Shown here one piece after another: positions 53,174-61,146 of a stretch of DNA of 64,000 nucleotides; within the stretch, counting starts at the first letter, position 1, and each line of letters begins with the position of its first letter. The stretch lies in the NCBI GenBank assembly GCA_038749105.1, contig JBCDIM010000008.1, positions 19,278 to 83,277 of the forward strand, written 5' to 3'. Source of the stretch: JBCCOW01 sp038749105 (GTDB taxonomy: Bacteria; Planctomycetota; Phycisphaerae; Phycisphaerales; Phycisphaeraceae). The notes under the pieces were generated by a model. The model saw nothing but the letters and a program-made list of their open reading frames with translations. It was not told the origin of the DNA and ran no database searches. The position numbers and the translations under genes were made by a program.

Positions 53174-53659
53174 ATGGCAGACACACCCCCCGACCGCCGC
53201 ACCCTCCACTTCGATACCCTCGATCAGATCGTCGCCGACGCCGAGGTCGTGACCGCGGAGCCGCACCAACGCGTCGGCAACTGGACCCCCGCCCAGATCA
53301 TCGAGCACGTCACCATCGCAATGCGCATCGGGAACCACGGCGTCGACTGGACCGTCCCCCTCCCGATCCGCCTCTTCGGCTGGTTCATGAAGAAGACCGG
53401 TGCCACCCGCAAGCCCATCAAGCCCGGCTTCACCCCACCCCCCAACATCGCCAAGCACTTCGCCCCGCCCGAAGACATCACCCTCGACACGGCCCTGCAA
53501 AACCTCCGCGACGAGGTCGCTTTCGCCAACGCCCACGGCATGCACCACCCTTCCCCCCTGTTCGGCAAGCTCACCCCTGATCAGTGGATCGCCCTGCACT
53601 GCCGCCACGCCGAGCTGCACTTCTCGTTCATCGTCCCCGAAACCTCACCCTCCGAATAG
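53174..53659 (+). CDS. DUF1569 / DinB-like protein
   Basis: A 161-aa protein of the DUF1569 group, with the DinB-like four-helix bundle. HTIDQIVADAEVV-like front (LDQIVADAEVVTAEPHQRVG), WTPAQIIEHVTIAMRIG with a conserved His, and HPLFGKLTPDQWIALHCRHA with the second metal His pair (HHPSPLFGKLTPDQW and CRHAELH). DinB-like proteins often bind metals and may be thiol-dependent transferases; substrate unknown. The ATG at 53174 is preferred to 53150, since TATGCT ends exactly 6 nt before it (leaderless pattern). Confidence 0.8.
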   Translation: MADTPPDRRTLHFDTLDQIVADAEVVTAEPHQRVGNWTPAQIIEHVTIAMRIGNHGVDWTVPLPIRLFGWFMKKTGATRKPIKPGFTPPPNIAKHFAPPEDITLDTALQNLRDEVAFANAHGMHHPSPLFGKLTPDQWIALHCRHAELHFSFIVPETSPSE

Positions 53660-53683
53660 CTGAACCACTCGTATAGAAAAGGC

Positions 53684-53715
53684 TTTTTGCGTTTTTTGTG
53701 CTTCTTTGCGGCTAA
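53684..53715 (+). repeat. Solo copy of the GxxExxY-flanking repeat
   Basis: 32 nt beginning TTTTTGCGTTTTTT and ending CTTTGCGGCTAA, in the gap between two convergent genes. It matches the left flank (reverse complemented) of the GxxExxY gene at 27 of 32 positions, but no such gene lies here. Confidence 0.75.
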
Positions 53716-53725
53716 AAAACAATCA

Positions 53726-54760
53726 CTACTGTGTGGCCGGCGGCGCGACCGCATTCAGCGCCCAGTCGTAGTCCATCCATCGGAGGATGACCCGCCGCCC
53801 GAGCCGTTCCTCGGCCGCCACTTCGGGGACGTACTCGCCGACCGCAGAAGGCACGGACCCGTGCACCTGCTCGAAGTCGTCGCCGTACCAGTTGTAGAGG
53901 CTGGTCAGGAACAGCTCCCGCTTCCGCTCGTTGAACCGCACGAACGCCTCGTTCGCGTGCACCCGCTCGGCCTGGTCGGCGAGCTGCTCATCCAGACGCT
54001 CGGGCACATACGCCTCGGCCCGTAGCGGCGGGCAACCCACCGCGGCACACACCAGCGCCCAGTGGATCCGCGTGTCCTTGAAGTTCGGGCGGATCTCGCG
54101 GTGCTCGATCTGCTCCAGGCTCAGCGTGTACTGGCCGACCTGCCAACGCTCGTCTTCCCAACGCAGCTCAGAGGGGATGTCGTAGATCGACCGCAGCGTC
54201 CCGCCGTCCCCACCCGTATCCCAGTGGTCGAGTATCAGTCGGAGGGTGCAGGCGTTGTACGCGTTGAGCAGCAGCGCCAGCCGGTGGTTCCGGCCCATGA
54301 CCTCCAGCGGGGCCTCCGCCAGCGAAGCGATATACGCATCCAGCAACGCGGCGTCGCCCGACAACCCCGCGTAATCGACCCGCCCCGTCTCGGGGTCCAC
54401 ATACTTCTTCAGCAGGATGTCATAGGCCGAGTGATCGAAGTTCGGGCCGTCCGGGTTGGGCTCAAAGGCTTCGGCCAGCACGACCTTGGGCGGGCCGAAC
54501 AGGGTCACCGCCAGGCTGTTCACCGCACCGGACTGGAAGACGGCATAAACCGCCGATGCCACCACCGCCAGGGCGATGAGCACCGCCCCGATCAGCCCGC
54601 GGGGTGAGCCGCCCGAGGCGCGAGCGGCAGACACCGCCGCAGCGTGGGTCCGCGGGGTGGGACGCTCCCGAAAGCCTTCACCCACAACGGCTTGCGCGCG
54701 GATCGAATCCGAATCTACCCCAACCTTGTCCGCCGTGGCGGATGATGCCTGCTGGTCCAT
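53726..54760 (-). CDS. DUF547 domain protein
   Basis: A 344-aa protein. After a polar front with a membrane helix at about residues 55-80 (GLIGAVLIALAVVASAVYAV) comes the DUF547 domain: YDILLKKYVDPETGRVDYAG, LLLNAYNACTLRLILDHWD and VCAAVGCPPLRAEAYVPERL. Domains of this type have a papain-like or transglutaminase-like core; NAYNA and the Cys of VGCPPLR are conserved. It would face the periplasm. Enzyme activity is not known. It is divergent from uvrB. Confidence 0.85.
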   Translation of the reverse strand: MDQQASSATADKVGVDSDSIRAQAVVGEGFRERPTPRTHAAAVSAARASGGSPRGLIGAVLIALAVVASAVYAVFQSGAVNSLAVTLFGPPKVVLAEAFEPNPDGPNFDHSAYDILLKKYVDPETGRVDYAGLSGDAALLDAYIASLAEAPLEVMGRNHRLALLLNAYNACTLRLILDHWDTGGDGGTLRSIYDIPSELRWEDERWQVGQYTLSLEQIEHREIRPNFKDTRIHWALVCAAVGCPPLRAEAYVPERLDEQLADQAERVHANEAFVRFNERKRELFLTSLYNWYGDDFEQVHGSVPSAVGEYVPEVAAEERLGRRVILRWMDYDWALNAVAPPATQ

Positions 54761-54850
54761 CGCTTGGTCCCTAAAGTCCTCTTTCCTTCAGCTCCCGGAT
54801 GACTCCCGGAGCCCTCTCAGCCCCGTAGCATAGCACACTCCACAACCGGC

Positions 54851-57100
54851 ATGAACAAAGATCGATTCCAACTTGTCTCAGAGTTTCGCCCCACCGGCGA
54901 CCAGCCCCAGGCCATCGACCAGCTTGTCGCCGGCCTCGACGCCGGCCAGAAGTACTCCACCCTCCTCGGGGCCACCGGCACGGGCAAGACCTTCACGATG
55001 GCAAACACCATCGCCCGCGCCAACAAGCCCGCCCTGATCATCTCCCACAACAAGACCCTCGCCGCCCAGCTCTACGAGGAGATGAAGGAGCTGTTCCCCA
55101 ACAACGCCGTCTGCTACTTCGTCTCCTACTACGACTACTACCAGCCCGAGGCCTACATCCCCCAGCGGGACATCTACATCGAGAAAGACTCGTCCCGCAA
55201 CGACGACCTCGACCGCCTCCGCCTCGCCGCCACCTCCGCCCTCGTCTCCCGACGCGACGTCATCGTCGTCGCCTCCGTCTCCTGCATCTTCGGCCTCGGC
55301 TCCCCCGACGAATACAAGAAGCACGTCATCGCCCTCAACCAGGGCCAGACCATCAACCGCCGCGACTTCCTCCGCTCCCTCGCCGACCTGCAGTACACCC
55401 GCTACGAGTACGACCTGAAGCGGGCCGGCTTCCGCGTCCGCGGCGACGTCGTCGAGGTCATCCCCGCCGCTGAGGAATACGCCATCCGCATCGAGTTCTT
55501 CGGCGACGAGATCGAGTCCCTCGCCCTGGTCAACCCGACGACCGGGGAGGTCCTCGCCGAGGAAAAAGCCGTCTTCATCTACCCGGCCGTCAACTACGTC
55601 CTCCCCGAAAACCAGCAGCAGCGCGCCCTCGACGCCATCCGCGAGGAGCGCGACCACCGCGTGTCCGAACTCCGCAGCGAGGGCAAGCTCCTCGAGGCCC
55701 AGCGCTTGCTCTCCCGCACCAACTACGACCTGGAACAGATCGAAGAGCTCGGTTTCTGCTCCGGCATCGAGAACTACTCCCGCCACCTCGACGGCCGACC
55801 CGCCGGCTCCATGCCCTACACCCTCCTCGACTACTTCCCCGACACCCAGACCGGCGACTACCACGGCGACTACGAGTGGCGCGACGACCTCGACAGCGAA
55901 CCCCCGGAAGCTCCGCACCCAGCGAGCCGGGACGTGTCGTCCCGGCCGACCCACGGTGACTCCCCTGGAATCGTAAGACCCTTTCCGGGGGCCGCCCCCA
56001 CCGACGGCTCCGACGACTGGCTCCTCATCATCGACGAGTCCCACGTCACCATCCCCCAGATCCACGCCATGTACCACGGCGACCGCCACCGCAAGGTCAC
56101 CCTCGTCGACCACGGCTTCCGCCTCCCCTCCGCCCTCGACAACCGCCCCCTCACCTTCGAAGAGGTCGAAAAAAAATGGCCCCAGGTCCTCTTCGTCTCC
56201 GCCACCCCCGGCCCCTACGAGATGGAGAAGTGCCAAGGTATCGTCGCCGAACAGGTCATCCGCCCCACCGGCCTCGTCGACCCCACGATCGAGGTCCGCC
56301 CCGCCGACGGCCAGGTCCCCGACTTGCTGAAACTCATCGAAGAACGCAAAGCCCTCGGCGAACGCACCCTCGTGACCACCCTCACTAAGCGCCTCGCTGA
56401 GGACCTCGCTTCCTACCTCCACGACCAGGGCATCAACTGCCGCTACCTCCACTCCGAGGTCGACACCCTCGACCGCGTCGTCCTCCTCCGCGAACTGAGA
56501 GAAGGCCAGTTCGACGTCCTCGTCGGCGTCAACCTCCTGCGTGAGGGCCTCGACCTCCCCGAGGTTTCCTTGGTCGCCATCATGGACGCCGACAAGACCG
56601 GCTTCCTCCGCTCCGGCACCTCCCTCATCCAGCAGATCGGCCGTGCCGCCCGCAACGTCAACGCCTTCGTCGTCCTCTACGCCGACGCCATCACCCCCGC
56701 CATGCAGGCCGCCATCGACGAGACCGAACGCCGCCGCACCAAGCAGCTCGCCTACAACGAAAAGCACGGCATCACCCCCCAGACGGTCAAGAAAGCCATC
56801 CGCAAAGGTATCGAACTCGAGCTGCGTGCCCGCAAGACCGCCCGCAACGCCATGACCGGCGACGACAAGGAGTACGACCGCGCCGAGCTCCTGGCCGAGC
56901 TCGAGAAGTCCATGCTCGAAGCCGCCCAGAACCTCGAGTTCGAGAAGGCCGCCTCCCTCCGCGACAAGCTCAAAGAGGTCAAGGCCGCCCCCGCCCTCTC
57001 CAAGGTCAAGCTCTCCAAGAAACAGCGCACCAAGCCCAAGCCCGGCACTCCCGGCACCAAGGTCATGAAGCGCGGCAAGAAAAAACGCCCCACCCGCTAA
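54851..57100 (+). CDS. uvrB: UvrABC excision nuclease subunit B
   Basis: A 749-aa damage-sensing helicase of nucleotide excision repair. LLGATGTGKTFTMANTI (Walker A, near residue 40), the beta-hairpin YYDYYQPEAYIPQRDIY, VSATPG-PYE, the helicase motifs TLTKRLAEDLASYLH and GVNLLREGLDLPEVSL, and a C-terminal UVR domain (YDRAELLAELEKSMLEAAQN) are present. Standard UvrB is about 660-680 aa. The extra length is a ~45-residue insertion at about 345-390, just before WLLIIDESHVTIPQIHAMYH, encoded by a palindromic element. The Lys-rich C-terminus adds some. Confidence 0.95.
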   Translation: MNKDRFQLVSEFRPTGDQPQAIDQLVAGLDAGQKYSTLLGATGTGKTFTMANTIARANKPALIISHNKTLAAQLYEEMKELFPNNAVCYFVSYYDYYQPEAYIPQRDIYIEKDSSRNDDLDRLRLAATSALVSRRDVIVVASVSCIFGLGSPDEYKKHVIALNQGQTINRRDFLRSLADLQYTRYEYDLKRAGFRVRGDVVEVIPAAEEYAIRIEFFGDEIESLALVNPTTGEVLAEEKAVFIYPAVNYVLPENQQQRALDAIREERDHRVSELRSEGKLLEAQRLLSRTNYDLEQIEELGFCSGIENYSRHLDGRPAGSMPYTLLDYFPDTQTGDYHGDYEWRDDLDSEPPEAPHPASRDVSSRPTHGDSPGIVRPFPGAAPTDGSDDWLLIIDESHVTIPQIHAMYHGDRHRKVTLVDHGFRLPSALDNRPLTFEEVEKKWPQVLFVSATPGPYEMEKCQGIVAEQVIRPTGLVDPTIEVRPADGQVPDLLKLIEERKALGERTLVTTLTKRLAEDLASYLHDQGINCRYLHSEVDTLDRVVLLRELREGQFDVLVGVNLLREGLDLPEVSLVAIMDADKTGFLRSGTSLIQQIGRAARNVNAFVVLYADAITPAMQAAIDETERRRTKQLAYNEKHGITPQTVKKAIRKGIELELRARKTARNAMTGDDKEYDRAELLAELEKSMLEAAQNLEFEKAASLRDKLKEVKAAPALSKVKLSKKQRTKPKPGTPGTKVMKRGKKKRPTR
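55926..55946 (+). repeat. Palindrome inserted in frame in uvrB
   Basis: CCGGGACG, TGT, CGTCCCGG plus an outer G-C pair, in the middle of the uvrB insertion (residues about 358-365). A second GGGGG/CCCCC stem follows at 55986-56002. Confidence 0.7.
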
Positions 57101-57137
57101 CCCCACCCACCCATCCCACCCACTCAAGCCTCAAACG

Positions 57138-57173
57138 AAAAACGCCGGAGCCTCCATCAAGAGACCCCGGCGT
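57138..57173 (-). terminator. Rho-independent terminator of the secreted DUF6607-like gene
   Basis: On the minus strand ACGCCGG/CCGGCGT stem with an 18-nt loop, then five T. It lies 49 nt beyond the stop at 57222. Confidence 0.75.
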
Positions 57174-57221
57174 CCGCCCTCTCCTCCTGTGGCGGGCGAT
57201 TCATCAGAGCGGGCAGCGGTC

Positions 57222-58193
57222 TTAGCTAACGCGGAACATCTCCACGATCTCGCGGATCCGCGGCAACACCGCCTCGCGGTCGTACTCGCCCGTTTCCCGT
57301 ATCTCCGAGGCGATCTTGAAGAAGTGTTGCCACATCGGCTTGTCATCGACCTTGCCCTTGAACGCGACCAGGCCGTCTTCCGAAAGCACCTCGGTCCACA
57401 GCTCACGCACGTCCGACCAGTACTTCTCGGTGTCCTTCCAGTACTCCCGGCCGGCGGCGAAGTCCACGTCGTCCACCCGGTCGTACACGTTCAGACCGGT
57501 CTCATGGGCGAGCACCTTGAGCGGCTCGCCGTTCTCGTCGAGCACCAGCTTGAAGTTGTCCTGCTCATGCACCCAGCCCGCGGGCGTGATCGTGTGGCGG
57601 TTGGTCGCGCCGAGCACCTGGTAGTCGCTCCGCTTGCTGAACTCGCGACGCGGCAGCGGCCGCCAAGTCAGGTCCGACTCCCACACCGACCGGTTGCCGA
57701 TGTGCACCCACTCGGCGATGCCCTCGTAACGAGGCGAGTCGTCGACCTGAAACACCGCTTGCGACCACTTGCCAGCCGCCTCTTCCGCGGTGATCGTTTC
57801 CTTCTGCCACTGACGATTGCCCTTGAACCGGGTCAGCTCGGTGTCCTGATAGGTCCAGTCCTGCCGCCAGTGCTTGACGACGATCGGCTCTTCCGCCCCC
57901 TCGGGGTGCATCACCAGCACGTGCTGCAGGGCAATGTAGGTCCCCGTGTCCTCGACGACCTCGACGTACTCGGTCGCCCCGGAGGTGTACGGCTCCTTGA
58001 GCTCATAGCCGGGCTCGATCGCCACCGTCTCCTGGAACTGGAACTTGACCTTGTACTCGCCGGTCAGCGCGAGGATCGCCGCCCGGTCCTGCTCAAACTT
58101 GGAGGCTTGAGCTTCCTCGGCCAAGGCCGTACCCAGAGGCAGCGTGCCCGCCGCCATCCCAATGATCACCACCGCCCAAAACGCTCGCTTCAT
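57222..58193 (-). CDS. Secreted DUF6607-like protein
   Basis: A 323-aa protein. A signal peptide covers residues 1-25 (RAFWAVVIIGMAAGTLPLGT, cleavage near ALA-EE). The mature part is rich in Trp, Tyr and charged strands: WRQDWTYQDTELTRFKGNRQ and SVWESDLTWRPLPRREFSKR, ending with WQHFFKIASEIRETGEYDRE. It resembles DUF6607-type proteins; the match is from the overall style and I am not certain. The ATG at 58193 is chosen as GAGGAG lies 10 nt upstream; the frame extends to 58241. A terminator follows. Confidence 0.7.
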   Translation of the reverse strand: MKRAFWAVVIIGMAAGTLPLGTALAEEAQASKFEQDRAAILALTGEYKVKFQFQETVAIEPGYELKEPYTSGATEYVEVVEDTGTYIALQHVLVMHPEGAEEPIVVKHWRQDWTYQDTELTRFKGNRQWQKETITAEEAAGKWSQAVFQVDDSPRYEGIAEWVHIGNRSVWESDLTWRPLPRREFSKRSDYQVLGATNRHTITPAGWVHEQDNFKLVLDENGEPLKVLAHETGLNVYDRVDDVDFAAGREYWKDTEKYWSDVRELWTEVLSEDGLVAFKGKVDDKPMWQHFFKIASEIRETGEYDREAVLPRIREIVEMFRVS

Positions 58194-58415
58194 CACGACA
58201 CTGCTCCTCAAAGGAAGTCCAAAGGCATCAAAATCGGTCAAACTTCGAGACCCGGGCGGTGCCGCAGCAACTGCACTTGGGTCTCAAAACGTGAGCCTAG
58301 CCCTCATCAGCAACCTGTCAAGGCTCACACCGACCCTCCCGGGAAAATATCCCCCAGCCCACGGCAAGCGCCTAGCCACGAACCCCTCAAACCACTCGAG
58401 CACCCTCAAGAAGCC

Positions 58416-59273
58416 ATGAAACTCCTCCGGTTCGGCCCGCGTGGCCGCGAAAAGCCCGGCCTCCTCGACCCCGATGGCATCCCCCGAGACGCCTCCGCGA
58501 TCGCCCCCGACTACACCCCCGCGTTCTTCGCTAACGGCGGGCCCGCGGCCTTCACCCACCTCGACCCCACCTCGCTCCCCGCCGTCCGCCCCGGCACCCG
58601 CCTCGGCCCGCCCATCGATCAGCCCCGCAAGATCCTCTGCATCGGGCTCAACTTCGCCGACCACGCCGCGGAGACCGGCAGCCCCGTCCCCGACGAGCCG
58701 GTGGTCTTCATGAAGCCCGCCTCCGCCATCAACGGGCCGACCGACCCGATCGTCTTCCCGCGGGACGCCACCCGGGTCGATTGGGAAGTCGAGCTCGCCG
58801 TGGTCATCGGCCAACCCGCGAAGGAGCTGCCGGACGACGCCGACGTCACCCCCCACATCGCCGGGTACTGCATCGCCAACGATGTCTCGGAGCGGGTCTT
58901 CCAGAAACAGCGCGGCGGCGGCCAGTGGACCAAGGGCAAGGGCTGCGACACCTTCCTCCCGCTCGGCCCCTATCTCGTCACCCCCGACGACCCCGCCTTG
59001 CCCCCGATCCACGCCCTGGAGATGACCACCCACGTTAACGGCGACCGCCGACAGACCGGCTCGCCCCGGACCATGATCTTCAGCATCCCGCACCTCATCC
59101 GCCACCTCTCCGGCTTCTTCACCCTCGAGCCGGGCGACCTCCTGCTCACCGGCACCCCCCCCGGCGTCGGGGCCGGCATGACCCCGCCCCAATTCCTGCA
59201 GCCCGGCGACCAACTCACCCTCGCCATCACCGCCCTCGGCCAACAACACTCCACCTGCCGCGCCCCCGTTTAG
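58416..59273 (+). CDS. Fumarylacetoacetate hydrolase family protein
   Basis: A 285-aa cytosolic enzyme. The FAH fold core is complete: ILCIGLNFADHAAETGSPVP, PVVFMKPASAINGPTDPIVF, the metal-binding Glu pair in VDWEVELAVVIG, DVSERVFQKQ and FTLEPGDLLLTGTPPGVGAG. The front 55 residues are the N-terminal FAH domain. Homologs cleave or decarboxylate acylpyruvates or related dicarbonyl compounds; substrate unknown. The TAG stop lies in a family B palindrome at 59269-59292. ATG at 58416 is chosen. Confidence 0.9.
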   Translation: MKLLRFGPRGREKPGLLDPDGIPRDASAIAPDYTPAFFANGGPAAFTHLDPTSLPAVRPGTRLGPPIDQPRKILCIGLNFADHAAETGSPVPDEPVVFMKPASAINGPTDPIVFPRDATRVDWEVELAVVIGQPAKELPDDADVTPHIAGYCIANDVSERVFQKQRGGGQWTKGKGCDTFLPLGPYLVTPDDPALPPIHALEMTTHVNGDRRQTGSPRTMIFSIPHLIRHLSGFFTLEPGDLLLTGTPPGVGAGMTPPQFLQPGDQLTLAITALGQQHSTCRAPV

Positions 59274-59292
59274 CGGCGGGATTGGTCCCGCC
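59269..59292 (+). repeat. Palindromic spacer element with TTTAG border (family B variant)
   Basis: TTTAGCGGCGGGA, TTGG, TCCCGCC: a 7-bp hairpin. The TAG (59271-59273) is the stop codon of the FAH gene. An inverted family B copy follows at 59323-59345. Confidence 0.6.
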
Positions 59293-59322
59293 ATCCACGC
59301 CCTCGCAACCGCAGCGCCACCT

Positions 59323-59345
59323 GGGGCCTCAAGGCCTCCGCTAAA
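59323..59345 (-). repeat. Palindromic spacer element, family B, inverted
   Basis: On the minus strand TTTAGCGGAGG, then CCTTGAGGCCCC. It and the copy at 59269 face each other in the FAH-hemL gap. Confidence 0.6.
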
Positions 59346-59363
59346 CCCAACTACACTCAACCC

Positions 59364-60695
59364 ATGCCCATCGCGACCACCCCCGACCGCTACGCCGCCT
59401 CTACAGCCGCCCACGCCCGTGCTGTGAAGGTTATGCCCGGCGGCGTCAACTCCCCCGTCCGCGCCTACCGAGCCGTCGGCCGAGACCCCATCACCATCAA
59501 GTCCGGCTCGGGCTGCCGCGTCACCGATGTAGACGGCAACACCTACATCGACTACGTGCTGTCCTACGGCCCGCTCATCCTCGGGCACGCCGCCGAGCCC
59601 ATCCAGACCGCCCTCGCCAAGCAGCTCAACCGCGGCTGGACCTTCGGCATGCCCACCGAGGCCGAGACCCGACTCGCCGAGACGGTCGTCGAGGCCGTGC
59701 CCGGCATCGACGTGGTCCGCTTCGTCAACTCCGGCACCGAGGCCGCCATGTCCGCCATCCGCCTCGCCCGTGCCGCCACCGGCCGATCCAAACTCATCAA
59801 ATGCCTCGGCAACTACCACGGCCACTCCGACGCCCTGCTCGTCTCCGCCGGCTCCGGCGCCACCACCCTCGGCACCCCCTCCTCCCCCGGCGTTCCCCAG
59901 GACGTCATCAGCCACACCCTGCTCGTCCCCTACAACGACCTCGATGCTGTCGAGAAAACGCTCAGAGAAAACCCCGGCGAGATCGCCGCCATGTGCGTCG
60001 AACCCATCGCCGGCAACATGGGCTGCATCCCCCCCGAAGACGGCTACCTGCTCGGGCTCCGCGAACTCTGCGACCAGCACGACACCCCCCTGCTCTTCGA
60101 CGAGGTCATGACCGGCTTCCGCGTCGCCTTCGGCGGGGCCCAGGAGCTCTACGGCGTCACCCCCGACCTCGTCTGCCTCGGCAAGGTCGTCGGCGGCGGG
60201 CTGCCCTGCGCCGCCTACGGCGGACGCGCCGACCTCATGCGTCAGGTCTCCCCAGACGGCCCCGTCTACCAGGCCGGCACGCTGTCGGGCAACCCCCTCG
60301 CCATGGCCGCCGGACAAGCCACCCTCGACGAGCTCGCCGACGCCGACCAGGCCCACTACGCCGACCTCGAAGTCCAATCCGAAAAACTCGCCGAGGGGCT
60401 GATCCAAGCCGCTGCCGACGCCGACTGCGCCGTGACCGTCACCCGCGTCGGCTCCATGCTCGGCGTCTTCTTCACCACCACCGCAGGCCAACCGGTCCGC
60501 AATTACGCCGACGCCACCGCCTGCCGCACCGACCGCTACACCGCCTTCTTCAACGCCATGCTCGACCACGGCGTCATCCTCGCCCCCTCCGCATACGAGG
60601 CCTGGTTCCTGTCCACCGCCCACGATGACCACGCCATCGCCGAGACCCTCGCCGCCGCCGCTATCGCCTTCACTGCGGCCGCTCAGATTGCTTAG
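59364..60695 (+). CDS. hemL: Glutamate-1-semialdehyde 2,1-aminomutase
   Basis: A 443-aa PLP enzyme that converts glutamate-1-semialdehyde to 5-aminolevulinate, just before HemB in heme synthesis. The PLP Lys is K274 in LGKVVGGGLP. Other marks are PGGVNSPVRAYRAVG near residue 26, FVNSGTEAAMSAIRLARA and DEVMTGFR. Length is normal (about 430 aa). TACACT ends 6 nt before the ATG, fitting leaderless transcription. Its stop (60693-60695) overlaps the left repeat of the GxxExxY element. Confidence 0.96.
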   Translation: MPIATTPDRYAASTAAHARAVKVMPGGVNSPVRAYRAVGRDPITIKSGSGCRVTDVDGNTYIDYVLSYGPLILGHAAEPIQTALAKQLNRGWTFGMPTEAETRLAETVVEAVPGIDVVRFVNSGTEAAMSAIRLARAATGRSKLIKCLGNYHGHSDALLVSAGSGATTLGTPSSPGVPQDVISHTLLVPYNDLDAVEKTLRENPGEIAAMCVEPIAGNMGCIPPEDGYLLGLRELCDQHDTPLLFDEVMTGFRVAFGGAQELYGVTPDLVCLGKVVGGGLPCAAYGGRADLMRQVSPDGPVYQAGTLSGNPLAMAAGQATLDELADADQAHYADLEVQSEKLAEGLIQAAADADCAVTVTRVGSMLGVFFTTTAGQPVRNYADATACRTDRYTAFFNAMLDHGVILAPSAYEAWFLSTAHDDHAIAETLAAAAIAFTAAAQIA

Positions 60696-60723
60696 CCGCA
60701 AGAAAGCGCAGAAAACGCAAAAC
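60692..60723. repeat. Left inverted repeat of the GxxExxY element
   Basis: TTAGCCGCAAGAAAGCGCAG followed by AAAACGCAAAAC, ending directly before the ATG at 60724. It is the reverse complement of the right copy at 61110-61141 at 25 of 32 positions. The TAG is the stop codon of hemL. Confidence 0.8.
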
Positions 60724-61104
60724 ATGAAGAGCCCGATCTTCCAGCTCTGTGATCTTGTCCGGGAGACCGGCTTCTCGCTCCATCAATTTTTGAAGCATGG
60801 GCATTTGGAAAAAGTTTATGAGAACGGCCTTGCCCACCGTCTCCGCAAACGAGGCTTGAGTGTCGAACAACAAGTCCCCATCGATGTCCTTGACGAAGAC
60901 GGCACGGTCCTGGGCCACTACATCACCGACCTGATCGTTGAACAAAATCTCCTGATCGAACTCAAGGCCTGCGACACCCTCGCCCCGGAGCACACCGCCC
61001 AACTCCTCGGCTACCTCCGTGCCACAAATCTCGAGCACGGCCTCCTGATCAATTTCGGAGCCCCCAAGTTCCAAATCAAAAAGTATGCTCTGTCCCCCCA
61101 CTAA
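60724..61104 (+). CDS. GxxExxY family protein, predicted PD-(D/E)xK nuclease
   Basis: A 126-aa cytosolic protein of the GxxExxY family. The name motif is G26-x-x-E29-x-x-Y32. It has the PD-(D/E)xK nuclease core: D69 in GHYITDLIV and E79-L-K81 in LLIELKACD, followed by HTAQLLGYLRATNLEHGLLI, a typical later helix. It is less GC-rich than the neighbours. Members are often found in many copies per genome beside short repeats. Here both ends carry inverted repeats, so it may be a mobile cassette. No enzymatic data are known to me. Confidence 0.88.
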   Translation: MKSPIFQLCDLVRETGFSLHQFLKHGHLEKVYENGLAHRLRKRGLSVEQQVPIDVLDEDGTVLGHYITDLIVEQNLLIELKACDTLAPEHTAQLLGYLRATNLEHGLLINFGAPKFQIKKYALSPH

Positions 61105-61109
61105 CCCCA

Positions 61110-61141
61110 CTTTTGCGCTTTTTGCGCCTCTTTGCGGCTTA
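61110..61141. repeat. Right inverted repeat of the GxxExxY element
   Basis: CTTTTGCGCTTTTTGCGCCT and CTTTGCGGCTTA; the mirror of the left copy at 60692-60723. It ends 5 nt before the serA ATG, so serA uses it as its 5' leader, with a run of seven A before the ATG and no ribosome site. Confidence 0.8.
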
Positions 61142-61146
61142 AAAAA

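Noticed and set aside
53684..53715. Terminator for the convergent genes
   Set aside because: The element has no inverted arms of its own; it is a single copy of the GxxExxY-flanking repeat.
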